DNA of 64,000 nt from UBA4732 sp963823075 (GCA_963823075.1 CAWGKE010000001.1:1-64000); one strand, 5' to 3'. Shown: positions 8,360 through 17,685, numbered from the stretch's first letter. Translations and numbers: made by a program. The notes: generated from the sequence alone by a model not told the origin.

Positions 8360-8513
8360 CTGTCGGCGGGGGGCGCCACCATCGGCGGCAAGCCGAACGG
8401 CGGCAGGAATGATACCTGTAGCCGCATTCGCCAGAATGCGGGCCGACAGCCATTCACCCGCATTCTGGCGAATGCGGCTACTGTCGGCGGGGGGCCACCA
8501 TCAGCGGCAAGCC
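8360..8513. repeat. Convergent palindrome pair (25-bp perfect inverted repeat) flanked by a 33-35-bp direct repeat
   Basis: The arms 8418-8442 and 8457-8481 are perfect reverse complements (25 bp) around a 14-base spacer. Each arm is itself a hairpin, CCGCATTC-GCCA-GAATGCGG. The block is bordered by a direct repeat at 8360-8394 and 8481-8513 that differs by a 2-base gap and one substitution. This is a BIME-like structure of a family unrelated to the REPs near RAYT. It lies immediately upstream of the galT start and may affect folding of the leader. Confidence 0.85.
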
Positions 8514-9554
8514 ATGACGAGCAATTCCCGTTGCGTCTGGGAACAGCGCTGGCATCCCCTCCGCGAGGAGTGGGTGCTGTTCACCTCCCACCGGGGCGGG
8601 CGCCCCTGGATCGGCGACACGCACCCGCCGGCTGAGGTCGCGCCGCCGTCCTACGACCCGACCTGCGCCCTGTGTCCGGGCAACCAGCGCATCAAGGGAG
8701 CGAACCCGCCCTACACCGGCGTGTACTGGTTCACCAACGACCTGCCCTGCTTTTCGGCGGAGGCCCCCGACCCGCCGCGCGGAGAAGCGCTTTATCAAAC
8801 GCGGCCGGCGTGGGGCACGGCGGAAGTGGTCTGTTACCACCCCGACCACGGCAAGACCTTCGTGGACCTCAGCGACGAGGAGACCCGCGCCGTCGTGGAC
8901 CTGTGGGCCGAGCGCTACGCGGTGCTGGGGGCCCGTCCCGAGGTGGATCACGTCTTGATCTTCGAGAACAAAGGCTCCCTGGTGGGCACCTCGAACCCGC
9001 ACCCCCACTGCCAGATTTATGCGGGCAACCTGGTCTACGGCTTCATCGCCCGCGAGGCGGCGAGCGGCCGGCGGTTCTTTCTGCGGACGGGCCGCTTCCT
9101 CGGCCAGGAGATCCTGCGGCGCGAGGCCGACGGGCCGCGCGTGGTGGCGGCCAACGACAGCTTCCTGGCCTGCGTGCCCTGGTTCGCGCGCTACGCCTAC
9201 GAGGTCTTCATCCTGCCCCGACGTCAGGCCGCCTCCCTGGCCGACCTGACGGCCGCGGAGCGCGCCGACCTCGGCCTGATGATCCGCGAGGTCGCCGTCC
9301 GGTACGACAACCTGTGGCGGATGCCGATGCCTTACGTCATGGCCGTCCACCAGGCCCCCACGGACGGCGAGGATCACGCGGCCTTTCCCTTCCACCTGGA
9401 GTTCCACCCGCCGCTGCGCAAGCCGGACACCCTGAAATACCTGGCCGGCCCGGAGATCGGAGGCGGCTCCATGACGAACGAGTCCAACCCCGACGAAAAG
9501 GCGGCCGAGCTGCGGGCAGCCGCCGGCCCTCATTACAAGAGGGCGCCGTCATGA
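8514..9554 (+). CDS. galT: Galactose-1-phosphate uridylyltransferase family protein
   Basis: GalT exchanges UMP between UDP-glucose and hexose-1-phosphate. The protein (346 residues) has the family zinc cysteines in PTCALCPGN (about residue 48) and the catalytic HPH triad within SNPHPHCQIY (about residue 160), whose histidine is uridylylated. A second conserved block reads FPFHLEFHPPLRK near the C-terminus. I start it at the ATG at 8514 because the longer frame to 8409 reads through the palindrome pair. Its stop overlaps the next start as ATGA (9551-9554), so it is coupled to the phosphatase-like gene and then the sugar kinase. Given that kinase, the physiological sugar phosphate could be galactose or arabinose derived. 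Confidence 0.9.
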   Translation: MTSNSRCVWEQRWHPLREEWVLFTSHRGGRPWIGDTHPPAEVAPPSYDPTCALCPGNQRIKGANPPYTGVYWFTNDLPCFSAEAPDPPRGEALYQTRPAWGTAEVVCYHPDHGKTFVDLSDEETRAVVDLWAERYAVLGARPEVDHVLIFENKGSLVGTSNPHPHCQIYAGNLVYGFIAREAASGRRFFLRTGRFLGQEILRREADGPRVVAANDSFLACVPWFARYAYEVFILPRRQAASLADLTAAERADLGLMIREVAVRYDNLWRMPMPYVMAVHQAPTDGEDHAAFPFHLEFHPPLRKPDTLKYLAGPEIGGGSMTNESNPDEKAAELRAAAGPHYKRAPS

Positions 9555-10564
9555 CCCCGCGCCAGCTCCATCAGGTGCGCCGGCTGCTCTGCGGGCTGCA
9601 GGATGCCATCCGCGACACGCTCCTCGCCGCCCGGGACTCGCGGGCGGCGGCCGACTTCGCCCGGATCGCCTCGGTCACCGCCGCGGACACCATCTACCAG
9701 GTGGACCGGATCAGCGAGAAGGCAATCCTGGACTGGTTCGAGGCCCACTGGCCCGCCGCCTGGCCGGTGGAGCTGGTGATGGAGGGCCTTGAGGGCGAGG
9801 CGGTCACGTTCCCGCGCGGGACGCCGGTCGCCGGAACCCTGTTCAAGTGCATCCTGGACCCGATCGACGGCACCCGCAACCTGATGTATGACAAGCGCTC
9901 GGCCTGGGCGCTGGCGGCGGTCGCGCCGCAGCGCGGCCGGAAGACGCACCTGGGCGACCTGGTTGTGGCCGCCATGACCGAGCTGCCGACGAGCAAGCAG
10001 TGGGCGGCCGACCAGGTCAGCGGCGTCCGGGGCTGCGGCCCCAAAGGCCTGGTCGCCGAACGGGTGGACGTGCGCGGGGACGGACGTTCCCGACTGGCGC
10101 TTCGGCCGTCGCGGGCCGCCGACTTCAGGCACGGCTTCGCCTCGCTGGCCCGCTTCTTCCCCGAGGGCAAGGCGTTGCTGGCCCGGGTCGAGGAGGGCCT
10201 CTGGGAGGCCCTCTACGGCCGGGGAGGCAATTCCTCGCCGCTGGTCTTCGACGACCAGTACATCAGCACGGGGGGTCAGATTTACGAGCTGCTGGTCGGC
10301 CACGACCGCATGCTGGGCGACCTGCGCCCGCCGGCGTTCCGGAAGCTGGGACTGGCGTCCTCGCTGGTGTGCCACCCTTATGACATCTGCACGGCGCTGC
10401 TGCTGCAGGAGGCGGGCGGCGTGGTGGAGACGCCGGAGGGGACGGCGCTGCGCGCGCCGCTGGACACCACCTCACCCGTGGCGTGGATGGGGTACGCCAA
10501 CCCCGGCCTGGCGCGCCAGGTCCGCCCCGTGCTGAAGCGGCTGATGAAGGAGCATTTCGGATGA
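9551..10564 (+). CDS. Inositol monophosphatase-family (FIG superfamily) phosphatase
   Basis: This protein of about 337 residues carries the metal-binding signature DPIDGTRNLMYD (about residue 103) of the Li-sensitive phosphatase superfamily (inositol monophosphatase, FBPase, CysQ). An upstream acidic residue lies in VMEGLEGE, and a C-terminal block reads HPYDICTALLLQEAGG, where the WDxAAG motif usually sits. It would remove phosphate from a small sugar or nucleotide phosphate in the cytosol. Its position, with ATGA overlaps on both sides (galT stop and kinase start), indicates a job in the same sugar pathway, perhaps dephosphorylating excess sugar-1-phosphate. That role is inferred from context only. 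Confidence 0.82.
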   Translation: MTPRQLHQVRRLLCGLQDAIRDTLLAARDSRAAADFARIASVTAADTIYQVDRISEKAILDWFEAHWPAAWPVELVMEGLEGEAVTFPRGTPVAGTLFKCILDPIDGTRNLMYDKRSAWALAAVAPQRGRKTHLGDLVVAAMTELPTSKQWAADQVSGVRGCGPKGLVAERVDVRGDGRSRLALRPSRAADFRHGFASLARFFPEGKALLARVEEGLWEALYGRGGNSSPLVFDDQYISTGGQIYELLVGHDRMLGDLRPPAFRKLGLASSLVCHPYDICTALLLQEAGGVVETPEGTALRAPLDTTSPVAWMGYANPGLARQVRPVLKRLMKEHFG

Positions 10565-11805
10565 GTACCCCGCGCTGGCAGGGCGAGGCCCCCGGCCGTC
10601 TCGACTTCCTGGGCGGCGTCGCCGACTACAGCGGCTCGCTGGTCTTGCAGACGCCCATCAAGGCCGTGACCCGCGTGACCCTTACGCCCCTCTCCGAACC
10701 GCGCCTTGAGCTGATCAGCGAACAGGAAGGCGCGGCCATGCTGCCCCTGCCTCCCCACGCCCTCATGGAACGGGCCGGGGAAGTCGCGTCCCTGCGCGCC
10801 TGGCTGGACGAACACCAGGCCCCGCGCTGGACCCGCTACCCCGTCGGCTGCTTCCTGTTGTTCTGTCAGGCCCAGCAGTGGCGGCCGGCGGGTGGATTGC
10901 AATTCACCATCGCCTCCGAGGTGCCGACGTCGATGGGGGTCAGCAGCAGCGCGGCCCTCGAAGTAGCCACGCTCCGCGCCCTGGAGGAGATGTCGGGGCG
11001 GCGCTTCCAGGGAACGGCCCTGGCGCGCCTGGCCCAGCGGGCGGAAAACGACCTGGTCGGGGCGCCGTGCGGGTTGATGGATCAGCTGGCGGCGGCGCAC
11101 GGCGTTCGCGGCGCCCTGCTGCCGATCCTGTGCCGGCCCGACGTGCTGGACGAACCGGCGCCGCTGCCCGCCGGCGCGGCGGCGGTCGGCTGGCCCAGCG
11201 GCGTGCGCCACGCCGTATCCGCTTCTCCCTACGCCGCGGCGCGGGCGGCCGCCTTCATGGGCAAGAAGATTTTGGAGGCGGCTCTGACGCGCCCGCTGGC
11301 CCACGTCACGGAATTAACGCCCTCAGAGGTCGCCGATGTGGACAAAAGCGTTTTGCCGCCGGCCCTGCTCGGCCGGGACTTCCTGGCCCGCCACAGCGGG
11401 GTAGACGACCCCCTTTCCCAGATCGATCCCGCGCGCCTCTACCCGGTGCGGGCGGCCGTCCTCTTTCCCGTCGAGGAGAACCACCGAGCCGCGCAGGCGA
11501 TTTGCCTGCTGCGCGGCGTCCGGCCGGACGACCGCCGCCGGACCCTGCAAGCCGTGGGCGAGCTGTTGTACCATTCCCACGCCGGCTACGGCGCGATGGG
11601 CCTGGGCTGCCCGGAAACGGACGCCATGGTTTCGGCCGTGCGCGAGCGGGGGCCGGACCACGGCTTTTATGGGGCGCGGGTGAGCGGCGGCGGCAGCGGC
11701 GGGACCGTCGTGGTCCTCCTGGAGGCGGCCGCCTTGCCCGAACTCGAAAGACTGGCGGCCGACCCGTCCCTGGACGGCGTCCGGCCGGCCCCGTTGATCG
11801 TCTGA
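10561..11805 (+). CDS. GHMP-family sugar kinase, L-arabinokinase/galactokinase-like
   Basis: This 414-residue GHMP kinase would phosphorylate a sugar at C1 with ATP. The N-terminal substrate motif is APGRLDFLGGVADYSGS, not the classic galactokinase form APGRVNLIGEHTDYN. As I recall it, the GGxADYSGSLVLQ variant is that of the kinase domain of plant L-arabinokinase. The phosphate loop reads PTSMGVSSSAALE (about residue 122), followed by ENDLVGAPCGLMDQ (about residue 162) and the C-terminal VSGGGSGGTVVV. The start overlaps the previous stop (ATGA at 10561-10564). An arabinose role would fit the nearby hemicellulase genes; galactokinase remains possible. Confidence 0.8.
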   Translation: MSTPRWQGEAPGRLDFLGGVADYSGSLVLQTPIKAVTRVTLTPLSEPRLELISEQEGAAMLPLPPHALMERAGEVASLRAWLDEHQAPRWTRYPVGCFLLFCQAQQWRPAGGLQFTIASEVPTSMGVSSSAALEVATLRALEEMSGRRFQGTALARLAQRAENDLVGAPCGLMDQLAAAHGVRGALLPILCRPDVLDEPAPLPAGAAAVGWPSGVRHAVSASPYAAARAAAFMGKKILEAALTRPLAHVTELTPSEVADVDKSVLPPALLGRDFLARHSGVDDPLSQIDPARLYPVRAAVLFPVEENHRAAQAICLLRGVRPDDRRRTLQAVGELLYHSHAGYGAMGLGCPETDAMVSAVRERGPDHGFYGARVSGGGSGGTVVVLLEAAALPELERLAADPSLDGVRPAPLIV

Positions 11806-11998
11806 CGTTTCGCGGCCGCCGACGCACCGATTGCCGCCGCAACCGGCGCTCTCCCCTGATCGCAGCCCATTCCGGTCTGCCGCTCGGCATGGCCCGGCGG
11901 GGATCCCTTTCCCGTTCCGTTTCCCCCACCGGACGCTTCTCATCCATTTTTCATTTGGCAACGGGCCGACCTCTCGCTACAGTAACGTGCGGATTTGC

Positions 11999-12010
11999 TA
12001 CGTATACGTA
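11999..12010. promoter_or_regulatory. Perfect 12-bp palindrome upstream of marR (possible operator)
   Basis: TACGTATACGTA (11999-12010) is a perfect palindrome 17 bases before the marR start. It is embedded in a looser dyad with GGATTT on one side and AAATCC on the other. MarR regulators usually bind such dyads over their own promoters, so autoregulation of this gene and the coupled fucosidase is plausible. This is inference from position and symmetry. Confidence 0.55.
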
Positions 12011-12027
12011 AATCCTGTGAGGTCATG

Positions 12028-12498
12028 ATGACGTCGGGGCGTGAGATACCCAGGGCGCTGCGGGCCGCTTACCTAGCCCTGCACCGCCAGACCAACGATT
12101 GCTTCGCGAAGGACGGGGTGACGGCCGACCAGTTCGTGCTGCTCTCCGCCCTGACGGACGCGGACGCGGTGACCCAGCAGGAGCTGGTCCGGCGGGTCGG
12201 CTCGGACCCCAACACGGTGCGGGCCATGCTCCTGCTGCTGGAGGGCCGCGGCCTCGTCGCCCGGGAGCGCCATCCCGCCGACGGCCGGGCGCGCTCCGTA
12301 ACGTTGACGGCCAAGGGGCGGCAGGTTTTCACGAGGTTGTTGGCGAAGAGCGAACCGCTGCGGGTGCGGCTGCTGACCGTCCTGCGGCCGAAAGAGGCGA
12401 CCGCTTTGGTGGAGCTGTTGCACCGCGTCGCCGAAGCGATGGCGCCGCACGCGAGCGACGGCGGCCGCGCGACCAGGCGAATGGGAGCAAACAGATGA
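12028..12498 (+). CDS. MarR-family transcriptional regulator
   Basis: This winged-helix DNA-binding repressor has about 156 residues. The recognition region is visible as TQQELVRRVGSDPNTVRAML (about residues 52-71), followed by LLEGRGLVARERHPADGRAR, the typical helix and wing of MarR proteins. I favour the second ATG (12028) because GAGG at 12019-12022 is better spaced from it than from 12025. Its stop overlaps the start of the alpha-L-fucosidase as ATGA (12495-12498), so the two are translationally coupled. It may control the carbohydrate genes in response to a small aromatic or sugar ligand. A 12-bp palindrome just upstream is a candidate operator. Confidence 0.9.
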   Translation: MTSGREIPRALRAAYLALHRQTNDCFAKDGVTADQFVLLSALTDADAVTQQELVRRVGSDPNTVRAMLLLLEGRGLVARERHPADGRARSVTLTAKGRQVFTRLLAKSEPLRVRLLTVLRPKEATALVELLHRVAEAMAPHASDGGRATRRMGANR

Positions 12499-14135
12499 AG
12501 ATCATGAAGCCATGGGGCGCGGCTCACTGGGTCCGCGGTGCGCTGGCCGTTCTGCTCGTCGGCGCGTCGGGCCTGTTCTTGCCGGCGGTCTCCTGCGCGG
12601 CGGACGACGGTTCCGCCGAGCCGGTCGCCGAGGGGCCGTTCAAGCCGGAATGGGACTCGCTGAAGCAGTACCAGTGCCCCGACTGGTTCCGCGACGCCAA
12701 GTTCGGCATCTGGGCCCATTGGTCCGCCCAGTGCGTCCCCGAGCAGGGCGACTGGTACGCCCGCCGGATGTACGTCCAGGGCGATCCCGATTACCGCTAC
12801 CAGTGCGACCACTACGGCCACCCGTCCAAGGTCGGCTTCAAGGACATCGACAACCTCTGGCACGCCGAACACTGGGATCCCGAGAAGCTGATGGCGCTGT
12901 ACAAGCGGGCCGGCGCCAAGTATTTCGTCGCCCTGGCCAACCACCACGACAACTTCGACTGCTACGACAGCAAGTATCAGCCGTGGAACTCCGTCAAGAT
13001 CGGCCCCAAGAAGGACATCGTCGGCACGTGGGAGAAGGCGGCGCGGGACGCGGGGCTGCGGTTCGGCGTGACGGTTCATGCGGCCCGGGCCTGGAACTGG
13101 TTCGAGCCGGCCCAGGGGGCCGACAAGGACGGCCCGCTCGCTGGCTTCCCCTACGACGGCAAGCTGACGAAGGCCGACGGCAAGGGGACCTGGTGGGAAG
13201 GCCTCGACCCCCAGGATCTGTACGCGCAAGACCACGCCCCGGGGCGGAAGCCGGACGCCGCCTACTGCACGAAGTTCTACAACCGTACCGTCGATCTGAT
13301 CAACAAGTATCACCCCGACCTGCTTTACTTCGACGACGACTACACCAACACCGGCCTGCCGCTCTACGACACGGACCCCACGGTCGGGTTACGCATCGCC
13401 GCCCATTACTACAACTCGAACCGCAGCCGGCACGACGGCAAGCTGGAGGCGGTCCTCAACGCCAAGAAAGTCAGCCCGGACAAGCGCGGCTGCGTGGTGC
13501 TGGACATCGAGCGCGGCGGCGCCCGCGACCTCCAGCCGCAGCCGTGGCAGACCGACACCTGCATCGGCAACTGGCATTACGAGCGGGCGATCGCCGAGCG
13601 CCACGGCTACAAGAAATCGGGCGCCGTCCTGCGCACGCTGGCCGACATCGTGAGCAAGAACGGCAACCTGCTCCTGAACATCCCGGTCCGCGGCGACGGC
13701 ACGATCGACGATGACGAGGTGAAGTTCCTCGAAGAGATGGCCGCCTGGATGGACGTCAACGGCGAGGCCATTTTCGGCACGCGGCCGTGGGCCGTCTACG
13801 GCGAAGGCCCGTCCACGACCTCGCAGGGAGGGGGCAGGCCCTTCAACGATGGCCGGACGCGGTACACCCCGCAGGACCTGCGCTTCACCACAAAGGGAGA
13901 CGCGCTCTACGCCATCGGCTTGGTCTGGCCGGCGGACGGCGGCAAGGTGACGATCAAGTCGCTGGCCTCCGATTCCCCGCAGGTGAAGGGGGAGATCGGG
14001 GCCGTTCGCCTGCTCGGCCAGGACGCCCCGCTGGCCGCGACGAGGGACGCCAACGGGCTGACGGTCGAGCTGCCCGCGCCGAAGCCGGACAGCGCCAATG
14101 CGCCGTTCGTCCTCAAGATCGCTCTGGGACGCTAA
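12495..14135 (+). CDS. Secreted alpha-L-fucosidase, GH29 family
   Basis: This 546-residue exported glycoside hydrolase would release alpha-L-fucose from oligosaccharides. An N-terminal signal peptide (residues 1-36, basic start, hydrophobic LAVLLVGASGLFL, then AVSCAA) precedes the GH29 catalytic barrel. The barrel is recognised by FRDAKFGIWAHWSAQCVPEQ (residues about 70-89), FVALANHHDNFDCYDS and the probable nucleophile region DLLYFDDDYTN (about residue 279). KNGNLLLNIPVRGDG near residue 397 is the conserved end of the barrel. A C-terminal beta domain follows. It is coupled to marR by a 4-base overlap and precedes the xylan-degrading genes. Confidence 0.92.
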   Translation: MKIMKPWGAAHWVRGALAVLLVGASGLFLPAVSCAADDGSAEPVAEGPFKPEWDSLKQYQCPDWFRDAKFGIWAHWSAQCVPEQGDWYARRMYVQGDPDYRYQCDHYGHPSKVGFKDIDNLWHAEHWDPEKLMALYKRAGAKYFVALANHHDNFDCYDSKYQPWNSVKIGPKKDIVGTWEKAARDAGLRFGVTVHAARAWNWFEPAQGADKDGPLAGFPYDGKLTKADGKGTWWEGLDPQDLYAQDHAPGRKPDAAYCTKFYNRTVDLINKYHPDLLYFDDDYTNTGLPLYDTDPTVGLRIAAHYYNSNRSRHDGKLEAVLNAKKVSPDKRGCVVLDIERGGARDLQPQPWQTDTCIGNWHYERAIAERHGYKKSGAVLRTLADIVSKNGNLLLNIPVRGDGTIDDDEVKFLEEMAAWMDVNGEAIFGTRPWAVYGEGPSTTSQGGGRPFNDGRTRYTPQDLRFTTKGDALYAIGLVWPADGGKVTIKSLASDSPQVKGEIGAVRLLGQDAPLAATRDANGLTVELPAPKPDSANAPFVLKIALGR

Positions 14136-14191
14136 GTCGGATTTAACACCTTTCACTGTCCGGTATACGCTTTTCACAAGGGAGACGCCAC

Positions 14192-15596
14192 ATGCACAAG
14201 GGGAACCTATCCCGCCGCGGATTCATGCAGCGGTCGCTGGCCGCGCTGACGTTCGGCGCCGGCCTGCCGGCCTGGTTCGCACGCCAGGCCTTGCGCCGAC
14301 GACAAGAAGGCGCCGGAGCAGCCCGGCGACAAGCTCCTGATGGGCGCCATCGGTATCGGCAGCCCGGCCAGCCGCCAGCTCGCCATCTACGGCGCCGCCA
14401 AGGGCCACAAGGGCATCGAATACGTCGCCGCCTGTGACGTGGACAAGCGCCACCTCGACCGCGGCCTGGCCATCATGAAAAAGGACGGCTTCGACGCCAA
14501 GGGCTACGAGGACTTCCGCCAGCTGCTGGACGACCCCGCCATCAACGCCGTCACCATCGCCGTGCCCGACCACTGGCACGCCCTCATCGCCATCGAGGCG
14601 ATGCGCAAGAAGAAGGACGTCTACTGCGAGAAGCCGCTGACCCTCACCATCGATGAGGGCAAGGCCCTGGTCAAAGTCGCCAAAGACACCGGCCGGGTTT
14701 TCCAGGTCGGCAGCCAGCAGCGCAGCGAGTTCGGCGGTCGGTTCCGCCTGGCCTGCGAGCTGGTGCGCAACGGCCGCATCGGCAAGGTCAAGCAGGTCGA
14801 GACGCGCGTCGGCGGCAACCCCACCTGCGCCCCGATCCCCAAGGTCGATGTGCCCGCAGGGCTGAACTGGGACTTCTGGCTCGGGCCGGCCCCGATGGCC
14901 GACTATGTGGAACGCAAGCAGGGCGACCGGATGGTCAACTGCCGGACGCCGTACGAGTTCCGCTGGTTCTACGAGTACTCCGGCGGCAAGATGACCGACT
15001 GGGGCGCGCACCACAACGACATCGCGCAGTGGGGCCTGGGCATGGACGGCAGCGGCCCGGTCGCGGTCGAGGCCGAGGGCAAGGAACCGTCGAAGGACCC
15101 CAACGCCTACAACGTCCACCCGACCTTCAAGATCACCTACACCTACGCCAACGGCGCCAAGCTGATCTGCTCGAACACCATGCTGCCGGACGCGACTCGA
15201 CGCCAACATGGACGCCAAGCAGAAGGGGCACGACAACGGCGTGCTGTTCCTCGGCGAAGGACGACAAATGGATCTTCGTCAACCGCGGCGTCGATCACGG
15301 CCAGCGACAAGAAGCTGATCGACGAGCCGCCGGGCAAGGACTGGGTCGCCTTGCAGGACACGCACAACGACCACATGGGCAACTTCCTGGACGCCGTCCG
15401 TAAGGGCGACCCCAAGCTGTGCATCTGCACGCCGGAGGTCGGCCACCGCTCGGTGACGGTGTGCCACCTCGGCAACATCGCCCTGCGCTCCGGCAAGAAG
15501 CTCAAGTGGGACCCGGTCAAGGAGGAGTTCGACGACGCCGAGGCCAACAAGTGGCTGCGGCGCGAGATGCGGGCGCCGTGGAAGCTGGAGGCGTAG
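14192..15596 (+). pseudogene. Gfo/Idh/MocA-family oxidoreductase with Tat signal, four frameshifts
   Basis: This is an NAD(P)-dependent sugar oxidoreductase-like protein of the exported planctomycete type. The N-terminus has a twin-arginine signal (LSRRGFMQRSLAAL), then the Rossmann motif GIGSPASRQ, the EKPLTL block of the Gfo family and the C-terminal fold. The frame is broken by a +1 base near 14293 (after WFARQAL, where ADDKKAPEQ should follow). Three more +1 bases lie near 15198, 15258 and 15291. Skipping them restores ANMDAKQKGHDNGVLFLGE, DDKWIFVNRGV and ITASDKK. Because the last three cancel and the rest is well preserved, assembly errors are as likely as decay. It lies between the fucosidase and the CE1 esterase. 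Confidence 0.85.
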
Positions 15597-15672
15597 CCGG
15601 GCCGTTTAGCCGCGGTTCGCAGAACCGCGCTCGCTCCAAGGCCCCGATTCAACCGACAAGGGAGACCCACGA

Positions 15673-17685
15673 ATGAGATGTATGTTGTTCGTCGGCCTGC
15701 TGCCGCTTCTCGCGGCCGCGGCCCCCGACCAGGCGGAGACCCCGAAGTCCGACGACGGCGTCCCCGCGCCCACCAACATTCAGGGCAAGGATTATCCCCG
15801 CATCCATGACGACCTGCGGGTGACGTTCCGCATCAAGGCGCCCGACGCCAACAAGGTCGAGTTCGCCTTCTTCACGCCCAAGCGCTATCCCGCGGAGAAG
15901 GACAAGGACGGCTTCTGGACCGCGACGACGGACCCGCAGGCGCCGGGGTTCCATTACTACCGGGTGTTCATCGACGGCGTGGAAGTCAGCGACCCCTCCA
16001 GCGAGGCGTTCTACGGCACCGGCAAGGAGACGAGCGGCATCGAGGTCCCGGAGAAAGGGGTCGATTACTACCTCCCCAAGGACGTGCCGCACGGCGAGGT
16101 CCGCGAGCGCTGGTACCACTCCGCGACAACCCAGGATTGGCGACGCGCCTTCGTCTACACGCCGCCAGGCTACGACACGGATCGCAATACGCGCTATCCC
16201 GTCCTCTACCTGCAGCACGGCTCCGGCGAGGACGAGCGCGGCTGGTCGAACCAGGGGCACATGGCCTTCATCCTGGACAACCTGATCGCCGAGAAGAAGG
16301 CGAAGCCGATGATCGTGGTCATGGAGCGGGGCTATGCGCGGAAGGCCGGCGAGGCGCCGCCGGCCCCGCCCCAGCCGGGGGCGCCGCGCGACTTCAGCAA
16401 GGCCTTTTCCGCGTTCGAGGAGGTGATGGTCAAGGATCTGATCCCGATGATCGACGCGACCTACCGCACCATTCCGGATCGCGAGCACCGGGCGATGGCC
16501 GGCCTCTCCATGGGCGGCGGGCAGACGTTCCAGATCACGCTCGACCATCTGGACCTGTTCTCGTACATCGGCGGCTTCAGCGGGGCCGGCGGCGGCTTCG
16601 GCGGCGCGCCCGTGGACGTGAAGACGGCCCACAACGGCGTCATGGCGGACGCGGACGGCTTCAACAAGAAGGTGCATCTGGTGTGGATCGGCGTCGGCAC
16701 TGCCGAGGGGCGGATGTACGACGGCATCAAGGGCTATCACGAGGCGCTGGACAAGGCCGGCGTCAAGAACGTGTTCTACGAATCGCCCGGCACGGCGCAC
16801 GAGTGGCTGACCTGGCGCCGCTGCCTGCACGAGTTCGCCCCGCTGCTGTTCATCGACGCGCCGGCCGCCGCCCCGAACGGGGACAAGACGCCGGCCGCCG
16901 CGCCGAAGGGCGACGACACGGCCGAGATTCCCGACCCGCCGGCCGGCTTTGACCAGGAGCGCAAGGACGTTCCGCACGGGCAGCTGGAACTGGTTTCCTA
17001 CGAGTCCAAGTCCGTCGGCACGACGCGCAAGATGAACGTCTACACGCCGCCGGGCTACACCAAGGATAAAAAGTATCCGGTGCTGTATTTGCTGCACGGC
17101 ATCGGCGGCGACGAGAACGAATGGAAGCGCGGGGGCAAGCCCAACGTCATCCTCGACAACCTCCTTGCCGACGGGAAGGTCGTGCCGATGATCGTGGTCA
17201 TGCCCAACGGCCGGGCGCAGAAGGACGACCGGGCGCAGGGGAACGTCATGGCCTCCGCGCCGGCGTTCGCGGCCTTCGAGAAGGACCTGCTGGAAGACGT
17301 GATCCCGACGATCGAGGCAAAGTACTCGGTGCAGGCGGACCGCGAGCACCGGGCGCTGGCCGGCCTGTCGATGGGCGGCGGCCAGTCGCTCAACTTCGGG
17401 CTGGCGCACCTGGACACATTCGCCTGGGTCGGGGCATTCTCCGCGGCGCCCAACACGAAGAAGCCGGAGGAACTAATTCCCGACCCGGCGGCCGCCAAGG
17501 AGAAGCTGAAGCTGCTCTGGATCGGCGTCGGCACGAAAGACAACCTGATGCGCATCAGCCAGGGCGTGCATGACTACCTGAAGGACAAGGACGTGCCGCA
17601 CGTCTATCGCGTGGACGGCAACGCCCACGACTTTACCGAGTGGAAGAACAACCTGTACCTGTTCTCTCAGCGCATTTTCCGCTGA
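15673..17685 (+). CDS. Secreted tandem carbohydrate esterase (two CE1/esterase-D domains with N-terminal E-set domain)
   Basis: The 670-residue protein begins with a short signal peptide (CMLFVGLLPLLAAAA). An immunoglobulin-like E-set domain follows (residues about 45-125, DDLRVTFRIKAPDANKVEF), as in XynZ-type feruloyl esterases. Two alpha/beta-hydrolase domains come next. Each has the oxyanion-side YPVLYL(Q/L)HG block and the nucleophile elbow GLSMGGGQ (about residues 278 and 560), and a late histidine (TAHEW and NAHDF). The domains are joined by an Ala/Pro-rich linker near residue 400. It would release feruloyl or acetyl groups from xylan. The duplication within one chain is unusual; the closely matching elbows point to internal duplication. 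Confidence 0.88.
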   Translation: MRCMLFVGLLPLLAAAAPDQAETPKSDDGVPAPTNIQGKDYPRIHDDLRVTFRIKAPDANKVEFAFFTPKRYPAEKDKDGFWTATTDPQAPGFHYYRVFIDGVEVSDPSSEAFYGTGKETSGIEVPEKGVDYYLPKDVPHGEVRERWYHSATTQDWRRAFVYTPPGYDTDRNTRYPVLYLQHGSGEDERGWSNQGHMAFILDNLIAEKKAKPMIVVMERGYARKAGEAPPAPPQPGAPRDFSKAFSAFEEVMVKDLIPMIDATYRTIPDREHRAMAGLSMGGGQTFQITLDHLDLFSYIGGFSGAGGGFGGAPVDVKTAHNGVMADADGFNKKVHLVWIGVGTAEGRMYDGIKGYHEALDKAGVKNVFYESPGTAHEWLTWRRCLHEFAPLLFIDAPAAAPNGDKTPAAAPKGDDTAEIPDPPAGFDQERKDVPHGQLELVSYESKSVGTTRKMNVYTPPGYTKDKKYPVLYLLHGIGGDENEWKRGGKPNVILDNLLADGKVVPMIVVMPNGRAQKDDRAQGNVMASAPAFAAFEKDLLEDVIPTIEAKYSVQADREHRALAGLSMGGGQSLNFGLAHLDTFAWVGAFSAAPNTKKPEELIPDPAAAKEKLKLLWIGVGTKDNLMRISQGVHDYLKDKDVPHVYRVDGNAHDFTEWKNNLYLFSQRIFR

